Source: Flavobacterium sp.
GTDB lineage: Bacteria; Bacteroidota; Bacteroidia; Flavobacteriales; Flavobacteriaceae
DNA: 9,179 nucleotides
Reading direction: 5' to 3'
Assembly (NCBI GenBank): GCA_017989775.1
Contig: JAGNPF010000037.1
Coordinates: forward strand, 1 to 9,179
Shown here: positions 1-7,686 of the stretch, piece by piece
Layout: every line of letters starts with the position of its first letter
How positions within the stretch are numbered: position 1 is the stretch's first letter
The notes under the pieces: model-generated
The model's input: the letters and a program-made list of their open reading frames with translations, nothing else
The model's database searches: none
What the model was told of the DNA's origin: nothing
Position numbers and translations under genes: made by a program

Positions 1-1197
1 TGAAATTTTGCCCATAGAAACTGATGGTATTCCATTTTTTAAATCAAATTGCGAGTTACCTCCCGCCAAAGTTTCATTTGCCAAAATCGCAAAAAGTACA
101 GCTTCTTTTGCATCGCCAGAAAATCCCAAATCGTTTATATTTCTGAATTTGCAAGGTAATAATTCTGTCAGCCATTGCATCAACAATGGGTTATGGACAC
201 CGCCTCCTGATGCATAAATGGTAATTTCTTTGAGATCCTGATTGATGTTTATCATATTTATTTTGACCGCATCTGCAATAGTTTCAGCGGTAAAACGTGT
301 TAATGTAGCCAATAAATCTTCGATCGAAATGTTTTTGCAATTGCTTTTCTTCAAAGCATTTTCAACATATTCAACACTAAAAAGTTCTTGTCCTGTTGAT
401 TTTGGAAATTTATTTTTAAAAAAATCATCGGCTTTTAGTGAAAGTAAAAGACCTTGATTTACAGTTCCTTTTTTGGCAATTTCGGCATCCTTATCAAAAG
501 CTTTTTCTAGAAAATACATTTTTACAAAATTGTCAATCAAGGTATTACCAGTACCAGTATCGGTTACGATAATTTGACTTGGATTTCTGTTGGCTGGTAA
601 AAAAGTAAAGTTCGAGATGCCTCCAATATTGAGCATGATTCTATTTTCATCCTTTTGTCCAAAAAGAAAATAATCACCATAAACTGCTAAAGGAGCACCT
701 TCGCCACCGGCAGCAACGTGTTTTTGACGAAAATCTGAAATAGTGATGATTCCAGTTTTTACTGCAATATGATCACCGTCACCAATTTGAAGGGTTGCAT
801 TTGGATAGCCTTCCAGTTGATGCAAGTTTTTGGGAGCATGGAAAACGGTTTGTCCGTGAGATGCTATCACATCGACTTCGTCGGTAGTAATATTCCATTT
901 TTCCAAACATTCTAAAACCATTTCACCATGAACTGTTCCTATGATTTCGTTGAGCAAAACAAGGTCCTGAAAGACAATTTTCTTTTTTGTGAATACCTTT
1001 CTAATTTGGTCTTTGAATTCTGTTGAATAGGAAATTGTTTCAAAATCAACCAATTCTACAGCCGTGTTTTCTCCCGAATTTGAAATTTTGCAAAAGGCTA
1101 CATCAAGTCCATCCAAGGAGGTTCCTGACATCAATCCAATGATGCTGCGCGTTTTCTTTTGGGCAATTACAAACAATTTTTGAATATTTACATTCAT
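1..1197 (-). CDS. anmK: Anhydro-N-acetylmuramic acid kinase AnmK (last few codons cut by window edge)
   Basis: This cytoplasmic kinase opens the 1,6-anhydro ring of anhydro-MurNAc and phosphorylates it with ATP to give MurNAc-6-phosphate, the substrate of MurQ encoded two genes upstream. I translated 399 codons without a stop from the ATG at 1197 to base 1. Family motifs appear in order: GLMSGTSLDGLD (residues 21-32, phosphate binding), SHGQTVFHAP (113-122), DFR followed by AAGGEGAPL (155-170), LNIGGISNF (189-197), DTGTGN (213-218), SGGGVHNP (330-337) and GDAKEAVLFA (361-370). Asp213 is the likely catalytic base by analogy with characterised AnmK; Thr216 replaces the usual Pro of DTGPGN. The visible end, MGKIS, resembles the usual C-terminus of Bacteroidota AnmK, so only a few codons are probably missing. 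It starts 17 bp after the nagZ fusion stop and is likely co-transcribed. No signal peptide is visible, which fits a cytoplasmic enzyme. Confidence 0.95.
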   Translation of the reverse strand, partial: MNVNIQKLFVIAQKKTRSIIGLMSGTSLDGLDVAFCKISNSGENTAVELVDFETISYSTEFKDQIRKVFTKKKIVFQDLVLLNEIIGTVHGEMVLECLEKWNITTDEVDVIASHGQTVFHAPKNLHQLEGYPNATLQIGDGDHIAVKTGIITISDFRQKHVAAGGEGAPLAVYGDYFLFGQKDENRIMLNIGGISNFTFLPANRNPSQIIVTDTGTGNTLIDNFVKMYFLEKAFDKDAEIAKKGTVNQGLLLSLKADDFFKNKFPKSTGQELFSVEYVENALKKSNCKNISIEDLLATLTRFTAETIADAVKINMININQDLKEITIYASGGGVHNPLLMQWLTELLPCKFRNINDLGFSGDAKEAVLFAILANETLAGGNSQFDLKNGIPSVSMGKIS

Positions 1198-1214
1198 ATA
1201 CTATTTTTTAGAAA

Positions 1215-4200
1215 TTACTTTATTATGGCTTCTTGAATAACTTTCTGGATTCCTTCCCTGATTCTTTCTTTGGCTAAAAAATTTACTCCAGCTGTGGGAA
1301 CATCCGAATAGGTTCTGTTGGATAAAAACACATAAACTATTTCAGTTTCTGGATCTGTCCAAGCAATATTTCCTGTAAACCCTGTGTGACCAAAACTTTG
1401 TTTCGATACACAATCACAAGTGGGATAAGCTTCGTGTTCTAGTTGTGGTTTGTCAAAACCTAGACCTCTACGGTTTCCTTTATCGCAATAATAACAATTG
1501 TTGAAAGTATCAAAAGTTTGATCAGAAAAATAAACTTCGCCTCCATAACTCCCTTTTTGCAAATACATTTGCATCATTTTTGCAACATCCATAGTGTTAG
1601 AAAATAAGCCAGCGTGTCCAGCAACTCCACCCATCATAGCCGCACCCATATCGTGAACGTAACCTTGAATTACTTGCTGTCTAAAATAAGAATCTATTTC
1701 TGTTGGAACTATGTTTTTCTTCTCAAATTTTTGCAAAGGATTGTATAACGTATTGTTCATTCCTAGTTTGCTAAAGAAATTTTCATTGGCAATTTCGGGT
1801 AATTTTTTACCTTTTACATATTCAAGATATTCTTTTAATATTATAAAAGTCAAATCACTATAAACAAATTCTTTCTTGGAAGAAACTTTTGATTTTGTAA
1901 TTCTGTCCATTATAGTATCGCGATAATCGTCTCTAAGAAAAAGACTATCGGCTACTTTTATATTGAAATTAGAAAGAGGTTTCTTGCTATAATATTTAGG
2001 AGAAGGTTTATTGTCTTTGTCAAGAGTCGCTTGATAAAATGGAATCCAAGCCACTAACCCTGCAGTATGAGTGAGCAAATCAACAAATTTTATGTCTTTT
2101 TTATTAGAATTTGCAAGTGGCGGATAAATATCTCCGAGTCGGGTTTCGAGATTTATTTTCTTTTTATCAAATTCTTGCATCACATTTGGTAGAGTTCCTA
2201 CCATTTTTGAAATAGAAGCCAAATCGAATAAATCTGTATTGGTTAGTGGTTTTTTCTTCTCATAAGTATGATAACCATAAGATTTTTGAAGTATAACTTT
2301 TCCTTTTCGCGCCACCAAAATCTGAATGCCAGGAGCCATTTTTCCATCAATTGCTTTTTTTGCAATGGAATCAATTTTTGATAAAATCATTGGATCCATA
2401 TCCACATTTTTGGGAGTCGAAAAGCCTAATCGGTTTAACTTTTGAGTGGTTAATCCAACATTAATATTGAAATTTTTACCAATAGAAACAGGCAATTTTC
2501 CTTTGGATTGTATTGCTCCAAAAATCAATTCGGCTGAAACAATTTGGGAAATATCGCAATTTTGATATGAAAGGACTATTCCTTCAATGTTTTTTATCTT
2601 TTTTAGTGGTAAAAGAGTGTATGGCTTTGCAAAAACATCAAGAATTACCTTGTTTTTCTTTGATATTTTATTCAAATTTTCCAATTCCTGTTTAGTAAAA
2701 TAGTGTTTTGCCCAAGCTTTGTCCGATTTATGAAATCCGATAATGATGGTTTTATAAGCTTTCAAAACGCGGTTCAAACTATCGATGTCTTTAAATGGAA
2801 TCTCGGTAACTTCTGTGTATTTTTTTAAAGTTGAAACAAATTCACTTTTGTCGGCATCTCCAAGTTTTACGTAAGCTATTTTTTGATTGAGGTCTTTGAT
2901 AGGCAAAATCTCGTTTTTATTTTGCAAAACTGTTACCGCATTTTCATAAAGTTCGTATTGTAAGGCATCGTTTTCTACAGGATTTATGTCTTGCAAAAGA
3001 TTTTTAGTGTCTATAGGTTTAAAGTTATTCAAACCAGATTTAAATTTATACCGCAATATTTTTTTTACGGAATAAGCCAATCGTTCTTCTGTAAATAGGT
3101 TCTGATTGTACGCATTCCTAATTTTTTCAATCGAAAGCGGAACATTTTCCGAACAAAGCAAAATATCATTTCCCGCTAGGAAACAAGCCAATTCCAAGTC
3201 GCCAGAAGGTTTGAAGTTAGCAGCCCCTTTCATGTTCAGACCGTCTGTAAAAATCAAACCTTCAAACTCCAATTTGTTTTTCAGAATATTGGTTATCAAA
3301 TTATAAGAAGCAGTTGTTGGAGTGTTTGGAACGTTTTCTATACTCGGAATATTCAAATGTGCCACCATGACGGATACAAGACCTTCATCGAACATTTTTT
3401 TGTAGGGATACATTTCGACCATATCAATTCTATTTTCCGAGAAATTTAGCGTTGGCAATAATTTGTGAGAATCGGTTGAAGTGTCGCCGTGTCCTGGAAA
3501 ATGTTTTCCCGTACAAAAAACGCCCTCTTTTTGTTCGCCAGACATCAAAGCGATAGCCTTATTGGTAACATTAATTTTGGATTCGCCAAAAGACCGATTT
3601 CCTATAATTGGATTATTTGGATTTGTATTAATGTCAATTACGGGAGCAAAGTTGAACTGAATTCCCATTCGTTTATTTTCCTTGCCCATTACACGTCCCA
3701 CTTTTTCTATCAATTTTAAATCCTGAATGGCTCCAAGTGTCATATTCCATGGATAACGATAAGTAGAATCAAGACGCATGCTAAGTCCCCATTCAGCATC
3801 GATGGCGATAAATAAAGGAACTTTGGCTTTAGATTGAAAGTAATTGGTTAATTGTGCTTGACGCATTGGACCTCCTTGAAAGAAAATTAGCCCTCCAATT
3901 TTGTTTTCTTGTATTAACTTTTCAACTTCATTTTTGTGCAAACTTCCTTTGTTAGAATAGGCAGATACCATAAACAGTTGACCAATTTTTTCATCGAGTG
4001 ACATATTGTTATAAATACTGTCCACCCAACGAGTTTCTGCATCAGTAACTTTGAAATAATCGGTTCTTTCCAGCTTGTTTTTTCGGGAATAAACTTCTTT
4101 ATTTTCTTCGAAAGCAATGTTAGTTTTTTGGCTTCTAAAGCTCGTACAATTTGTCATAAAAACCAATAATGTCGACAAAATTGCACCTTTGACTAAATAA

Positions 4201-4232
4201 GATTTCTTGAATTTTTGAATATTCAATTTCAT
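1215..4232 (-). CDS. NagZ-type GH3 beta-N-acetylglucosaminidase fused to an AmiE/class C beta-lactamase-like serine hydrolase; predicted lipoprotein
   Basis: A 1005-residue, three-part enzyme. Residues 1-29 form a lipoprotein signal (basic start, hydrophobic stretch, MTNC with Cys29); no acidic residues follow the Cys, suggesting it faces the periplasm. Residues about 70-400 are a GH3 barrel of NagZ type: KHFPGHGDTSTDSH at 243-256 holds the NagZ-specific Asp254/His256 catalytic dyad, and FTDGLNMKG at 328-336 holds the nucleophile Asp330. Residues about 410-600 resemble the GH3 C-terminal alpha/beta domain. Residues about 612-1000 are a serine hydrolase: SISK at 673-676 (Ser673 nucleophile, Lys676), YSD at 791-793, HTG at 949-951. 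Expected reactions are release of GlcNAc from the non-reducing end of muropeptides, then cleavage of a MurNAc-peptide or similar bond; the second is inferred from B. subtilis AmiE, a beta-lactamase-like N-acetylmuramyl-L-alanine amidase encoded beside nagZ. The start lies 9 bp after the murQ stop. A CxxC/CxC cluster at 913-941 is unusual. Confidence 0.92.
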   Translation of the reverse strand: MKLNIQKFKKSYLVKGAILSTLLVFMTNCTSFRSQKTNIAFEENKEVYSRKNKLERTDYFKVTDAETRWVDSIYNNMSLDEKIGQLFMVSAYSNKGSLHKNEVEKLIQENKIGGLIFFQGGPMRQAQLTNYFQSKAKVPLFIAIDAEWGLSMRLDSTYRYPWNMTLGAIQDLKLIEKVGRVMGKENKRMGIQFNFAPVIDINTNPNNPIIGNRSFGESKINVTNKAIALMSGEQKEGVFCTGKHFPGHGDTSTDSHKLLPTLNFSENRIDMVEMYPYKKMFDEGLVSVMVAHLNIPSIENVPNTPTTASYNLITNILKNKLEFEGLIFTDGLNMKGAANFKPSGDLELACFLAGNDILLCSENVPLSIEKIRNAYNQNLFTEERLAYSVKKILRYKFKSGLNNFKPIDTKNLLQDINPVENDALQYELYENAVTVLQNKNEILPIKDLNQKIAYVKLGDADKSEFVSTLKKYTEVTEIPFKDIDSLNRVLKAYKTIIIGFHKSDKAWAKHYFTKQELENLNKISKKNKVILDVFAKPYTLLPLKKIKNIEGIVLSYQNCDISQIVSAELIFGAIQSKGKLPVSIGKNFNINVGLTTQKLNRLGFSTPKNVDMDPMILSKIDSIAKKAIDGKMAPGIQILVARKGKVILQKSYGYHTYEKKKPLTNTDLFDLASISKMVGTLPNVMQEFDKKKINLETRLGDIYPPLANSNKKDIKFVDLLTHTAGLVAWIPFYQATLDKDNKPSPKYYSKKPLSNFNIKVADSLFLRDDYRDTIMDRITKSKVSSKKEFVYSDLTFIILKEYLEYVKGKKLPEIANENFFSKLGMNNTLYNPLQKFEKKNIVPTEIDSYFRQQVIQGYVHDMGAAMMGGVAGHAGLFSNTMDVAKMMQMYLQKGSYGGEVYFSDQTFDTFNNCYYCDKGNRRGLGFDKPQLEHEAYPTCDCVSKQSFGHTGFTGNIAWTDPETEIVYVFLSNRTYSDVPTAGVNFLAKERIREGIQKVIQEAIIK

Positions 4233-4258
4233 TTTTGTCTATTAAATTTCATTTTTGT
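4225..4258 (-). repeat. 14-bp direct repeat across the murQ/nagZ junction
   Basis: The minus-strand word ACAAAAATGAAATT occurs twice, at 4258-4245 and 4238-4225, with a 20-bp period. The upstream copy encodes the last residues of MurQ and the downstream copy contains the nagZ start codon. The ATG in the upstream copy (4252-4250) is out of frame with murQ and opens a seven-codon reading frame whose TGA overlaps the nagZ ATG as ATGA. The repeat is exact by eye; whether it matters for translation is unknown. Confidence 0.8.
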
Positions 4259-5063
4259 AGGCAGACAAAACTTGTCGAACGCTGCCGTATTTTTTCAGTA
4301 ACTCAGTAGCTTTTTCTAGGTCTATGTTCAACTCTTCTACAATCATTTCGGCACCTCGATTTACTAATTTTTTATTTGAAAGTTGCATGTCAACCATTTT
4401 GTTTCCTTTGACACGACCCAATTTTATCATCACTGAAGTCGAAATCATGTTCAAGGCTAGTTTTTGGGAAGTCCCTGCTTTCATACGAGAACTACCAGTA
4501 AGAAATTCTGGACCTACAACCAATTCGATTGAATAATCGGCAATTTCAGACATAATCCCTTGACTGTTACAATAAATGGCTCCAGTTATTAAATTATTTT
4601 CTTTGGCTTTTTGCAAACCTCCAACAACATACGGAGTATTTCCTGAAGCTGCCAAACCTATAACCACATCATTTTCATTAATATTATACGCTTTTAAGTC
4701 TTTCCAAGCTTGTTCCGAATCGTCTTCTGCATTTTCAACTGCTTTTCGTATGGCGGTGTCTCCTCCAGCAATAATTCCGATAACTATTCCATCAGAAACA
4801 CCAAAAGTAGGAGGACACTCGGAAGCGTCTAGAACACCTATTCTTCCTGAAGTTCCCGCTCCGATATAAAACAATCGCCCTCCGTTTTTTATTTTTGGAA
4901 CGATGGCATCAACGAGTTTTTCAATAGTTGGAATTTGTTTTTTAACCACTTTAGCAACTTTATTATCCTCAGCATTGATATTTGTAAGCAGTTCAAGTGT
5001 ACTCATTTTTTCAAGATTTGAATATAAAGAGTCTATTTCGGTATCTGGTTTAAGATTTTTCAT
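4242..5063 (-). CDS. murQ: N-acetylmuramic acid 6-phosphate etherase MurQ
   Basis: This cytoplasmic enzyme cleaves the lactyl ether of MurNAc-6-phosphate, giving GlcNAc-6-phosphate and D-lactate, and is the committed step joining murein recycling to amino sugar metabolism. The 273-residue protein has a sugar isomerase (SIS) fold: GAGTSGRIGVLDASECPPTFG (68-88) is the phosphosugar-binding and catalytic signature, with Glu82 aligning with the catalytic Glu83 of E. coli MurQ; Glu113 in NAEDD probably matches E. coli Glu114. The second signature, GPEFLTGSSRMKAGTSQK, lies near 184-201. The N-terminus aligns with E. coli MurQ around STLELL, which supports the ATG at 5063. At 273 residues it is somewhat shorter than E. 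coli MurQ (298), mainly at the C-terminal helical region. It follows namZ after 131 bp, the longest gap in the cluster, and precedes the nagZ fusion by 9 bp. AnmK, at the end of the operon, makes its substrate. Confidence 0.97.
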   Translation of the reverse strand: MKNLKPDTEIDSLYSNLEKMSTLELLTNINAEDNKVAKVVKKQIPTIEKLVDAIVPKIKNGGRLFYIGAGTSGRIGVLDASECPPTFGVSDGIVIGIIAGGDTAIRKAVENAEDDSEQAWKDLKAYNINENDVVIGLAASGNTPYVVGGLQKAKENNLITGAIYCNSQGIMSEIADYSIELVVGPEFLTGSSRMKAGTSQKLALNMISTSVMIKLGRVKGNKMVDMQLSNKKLVNRGAEMIVEELNIDLEKATELLKKYGSVRQVLSAYKNEI

Positions 5064-5090
5064 TTTATCTTTGTTTAAAATTATTTTGTT

Positions 5091-5112
5091 AGTTTAAGGA
5101 TGTTTTTAAACT
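5091..5112. repeat. Short inverted repeat in the namZ-murQ gap
   Basis: A perfect 7-bp inverted repeat, AGTTTAA and TTAAACT, is separated by 8 bases and lies 28 bp before the murQ start. The stem is almost entirely A/T, so a hairpin would be weak, and on the coding strand it is not followed by a clean T tract. It could be an operator-like palindrome, but in DNA this AT-rich it may also be chance. The rest of the 5064-5194 gap shows no small gene, and I found no convincing match to the Bacteroidota promoter (TTG about 19 bases before TAnnTTTG). Confidence 0.35.
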
Positions 5113-5194
5113 ATTTTTATGCTATAGAATTGCGATATTTTCACAGATTGGATTCATAAAAGAGACTTTTGTTTACTAGTTTACTTGAAATCTT

Positions 5195-6334
5195 TTATTT
5201 GTAAATTAAATATTTCGCTCTCATTTTTTTGAAGTTTTCCAAACCTTCTTTCCAACTATTTCTTATTTCTTCTTCCGAAACTCCGGCTTCAATTTGTTCT
5301 TGCAATTTTTTGGTTCCAGCCAATCTTGTGAAAAATTTATTAAAGAAACGAGATTTATCCGAAGTAGTGTTGTAGGCTTTTATAAGCCATTTCAACTCGA
5401 TTTTATCCAGTTTTGGATATTGGGTCAAATCTTCTCCGTAACATAAAACGCCGTTATAAGTGGGTTCTTTTGCACCAAAATTAGGTTTTGGCGTGAATAC
5501 AAAATCACTTTTTGGCAAGTAGGGAGAACCGTAAATTTGGAATTGTGTTTCTGTCCCGCGCCCCATGCTTACATTCGTTCCTTCGAACAAACACAAACTA
5601 GCATATAAATTTATAGATTGGTCGTTTGGTAAGTTTGGGGATGGTTTTACAGGCAAATGATATGGCATTTCTCTTTTGTAATTTTTGCATTCTATGACAG
5701 TCAATTTGCATTGAACACCATTTTCCAACCATTTTTCTCCATTTAACATTTTAGCATATTCACCAAAAGTCATTCCGTGCAAAATTGGAATAGCGTCCAT
5801 TCCAACAAAACTCGCAAATTCTTTTTCAAGAATAGGACCGTCAACGATGCTTCCAACCGGATTGGGTCTATCCAATACAATAATCGGAATATTATTTTCG
5901 GCGCAAGCTTCCATAACAATATGTAACGTCGAAATAAAAGTATAAAAACGGGAACCAACATCTTGAATGTCAAAAACTACGATGTCAATTCCCTGGAGTT
6001 GTTCTGGCTTTGGTTTGCTGTTTTTTCCGTAAAGAGAAACGATTTGCAAACCTGTTTTTGCATCAATTTCGTCATTCAAATGTTCGCCAGCATCAGCCGT
6101 ACCGCGAAAGCCGTGTTCTGGAGCAAAAATGGTTTTGATTTTTACATTTTTGGACAATAAAAAATCAACCAAATGTGTTTTCTGGTCAACAATACTCGTC
6201 TGATTGGTTACAATTCCAACGCTTTTGCCTTTCAACAATGGCAAATATTTTTCGAAATTCTCTGCTCCAGTTTTTATGTTTTGTGCTAAAGAAACCGTTG
6301 CTATTAACAAAAAGATTAGTGTTATTTTTTTCAT
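5195..6334 (-). CDS. namZ: Exo-beta-N-acetylmuramidase NamZ (DUF1343, GH171 family), secreted
   Basis: NamZ-type enzymes (formerly YbbC/DUF1343) release MurNAc from the non-reducing end of peptidoglycan fragments. The 379-residue protein begins with a cleavable signal peptide (MKKITLIF, a hydrophobic run, then VSLAQ around residues 14-18), so it should act in the periplasm or outside the cell. Conserved blocks are GIVTNQTS (40-47), APEHGFRG with Glu73 (71-78), FDIQDVGSRFYTF (121-133), LDRPNPVGS (154-162), HGMTFGEYA (186-194), PSPNLPN (231-237) and EGTNVSMGRGTE (251-262). Glu73 is a candidate catalytic acid; I infer this from conservation. The reading frame extends upstream to an ATG at 6403, inside the preceding gene, but the ATG at 6334 is preferred because it places the signal peptide at the N-terminus and leaves a 35-bp gap. 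It lies between a serine hydrolase gene and murQ, as in the B. subtilis mur-nagZ-namZ cluster. Confidence 0.93.
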   Translation of the reverse strand: MKKITLIFLLIATVSLAQNIKTGAENFEKYLPLLKGKSVGIVTNQTSIVDQKTHLVDFLLSKNVKIKTIFAPEHGFRGTADAGEHLNDEIDAKTGLQIVSLYGKNSKPKPEQLQGIDIVVFDIQDVGSRFYTFISTLHIVMEACAENNIPIIVLDRPNPVGSIVDGPILEKEFASFVGMDAIPILHGMTFGEYAKMLNGEKWLENGVQCKLTVIECKNYKREMPYHLPVKPSPNLPNDQSINLYASLCLFEGTNVSMGRGTETQFQIYGSPYLPKSDFVFTPKPNFGAKEPTYNGVLCYGEDLTQYPKLDKIELKWLIKAYNTTSDKSRFFNKFFTRLAGTKKLQEQIEAGVSEEEIRNSWKEGLENFKKMRAKYLIYK

Positions 6335-6369
6335 GGAATGAATACTTAAATGGTTTATAATTTCTGCTT

Positions 6370-7674
6370 TTAGTTGTTTATTTCTTTCCAAATTTTTGGA
6401 CAAAAATCATCTTTATACATTAGTCTATTGGTTCGGCTGGGATTTACGCGATTGGTAAGGACAATCAAAAACCTATTGTTATCGGGATTTATGAAGAAAA
6501 ATGTTCCTGTAAAACCGGTATGACCAAAATGATTTTGTTGATAAAACTCATCTGGTTTACGTTTGTCAAAACCGAGTCCACGATAAATACCTTCTTTGGC
6601 AAGTGGCGATTTTATGAACTGTTTTATCACCTTGGATTTTAGAATTTGTTTTCCTTGATACTTTCCATTATTAAGCAACATTTGGCAAATTACCGAGATG
6701 GATTTTGCATTTGCGAATAGACCAGCATTTCCTGAAACACCTCCCAAAATCGCCGCTGCTTCATCGTGAACATAACCTTGAATGGTATCTCGTCTGAAGA
6801 AATTGTCAATTTCTGTGGGTATTATGGCATCTTTCGAAGTCCATTTTAAAGGATTATATCCAATTTTTGTAATTCCCAATTCACTATAAATTTCTTTCGC
6901 CATCTTGTCGAGTGTCGATCCCGTTTTTGTCTCCATCATTTGTTGTACCAGAATCAAATTCAGGTCGCTGTACAAATATTTACCACGTGGATTGGCATTT
7001 GCCAAAGCTATTTTTTCATATACCGATTTGTAAAACACGGGATTCAACCACATATTTTTATATACTTGGACATAATTCTCTTTTGGTTCAAAAGAGAGGT
7101 ATTTTGTGTCATAAACCATATTTTTGTTCACATACATATTGTCAAATAATTCGGGATAAGTATCCGATTTTTCTTTGTTCAGAAAAGGCAAACCATCGGA
7201 AGAGGAGAGCAGACTTTGATAAAAAGTAATTCCTGATTTTAATCCCGTAGTATGTCTAAGTAATTCAAAAAGAGTCAAACTCGCGATTGGCGTGTTTTTG
7301 TAAACCGGAACGACTTCGCCCAATTTGTCGTTCAACTTTATTTTATGTTCTCCAACTAAACGCATTGCAACGACGGTAGCTCCTAAAACTTTTGACATAG
7401 AAGCCAAATCGTAAACATCATCGGTTGTTACAGGTTGTTTTTTTGAGTAATCGTGATAGCCGTAATTTTTGGAAATAAAAATGGCATCTCTACTTCCCAC
7501 AATGATTTGTGCTCCCGGGAAAAAACCTTTTTCGAGCGCATTATTCATCATCGAATCGATGAAAACTTCATTTTTCGTTGTATCAAAAGAAGCTTTCGAA
7601 TTCTTCACAGAGCTGCAACTGATTCCTATTAGAACCAAAAATAGAAGTACAATTCCAATCGTTAATTTTTTCAT
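6370..7674 (-). CDS. Serine hydrolase of the class C beta-lactamase/AmiE/EstB family (PF00144), predicted lipoprotein
   Basis: A 434-residue exported protein. Residues 1-20 form a lipoprotein-like signal ending LIGISC with Cys20; the lipobox is loose but acceptable for Bacteroidota. The catalytic motifs are SMSK at 92-95 (Ser92 nucleophile, Lys95), YSD at 235-237 and HTG at 385-387, with about 140 residues between the first two. It is clearly paralogous to the C-terminal domain of the nagZ fusion: shared blocks include the PGxQI strand, YGYHxY, DLASxSK, PTEID, IQGYVHD, AGLF, RGLGFDK and FGHTGFTG. In context it may be an N-acetylmuramyl-L-alanine amidase like B. subtilis AmiE, or a carboxypeptidase or esterase; sequence alone does not decide. 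It starts 12 bp after the GH20 gene stop, with a weak GGAATAAG just before the ATG, and ends 35 bp before namZ. It lacks the cysteine cluster of the fused paralogue. Confidence 0.9.
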   Translation of the reverse strand: MKKLTIGIVLLFLVLIGISCSSVKNSKASFDTTKNEVFIDSMMNNALEKGFFPGAQIIVGSRDAIFISKNYGYHDYSKKQPVTTDDVYDLASMSKVLGATVVAMRLVGEHKIKLNDKLGEVVPVYKNTPIASLTLFELLRHTTGLKSGITFYQSLLSSSDGLPFLNKEKSDTYPELFDNMYVNKNMVYDTKYLSFEPKENYVQVYKNMWLNPVFYKSVYEKIALANANPRGKYLYSDLNLILVQQMMETKTGSTLDKMAKEIYSELGITKIGYNPLKWTSKDAIIPTEIDNFFRRDTIQGYVHDEAAAILGGVSGNAGLFANAKSISVICQMLLNNGKYQGKQILKSKVIKQFIKSPLAKEGIYRGLGFDKRKPDEFYQQNHFGHTGFTGTFFFINPDNNRFLIVLTNRVNPSRTNRLMYKDDFCPKIWKEINN

Positions 7675-7686
7675 CTTATTCCAAAA

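Noticed and set aside
1198..1214. Possible terminator between the nagZ fusion and anmK
   Set aside because: The 17-bp gap is AT-rich with no inverted repeat; co-transcription is more likely.
1215..2400. Antibiotic-resistance beta-lactamase
   Set aside because: The domain has SxxK and HTG but YSD, is fused to NagZ, and sits among murein-salvage genes, so a muropeptide hydrolase is more likely than resistance.
4576..4869. 97-codon plus-strand open frame
   Set aside because: Antisense to the conserved core of murQ; no independent coding signal.
5064..5090. Possible promoter element TAATTTTA just before murQ
   Set aside because: It differs from TAnnTTTG at the last base, has no good TTG at the right spacing and would start transcription almost at the ATG.
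6335..6403. Upstream start for namZ adding 23 residues
   Set aside because: It would overlap the preceding gene and bury the signal peptide behind a charged extension; the ATG at 6334 gives a normal secretory N-terminus.
6912..7229. 105-codon plus-strand open frame
   Set aside because: Antisense to the serine hydrolase gene in a region including its YSD motif; composition looks like a reverse-frame shadow.
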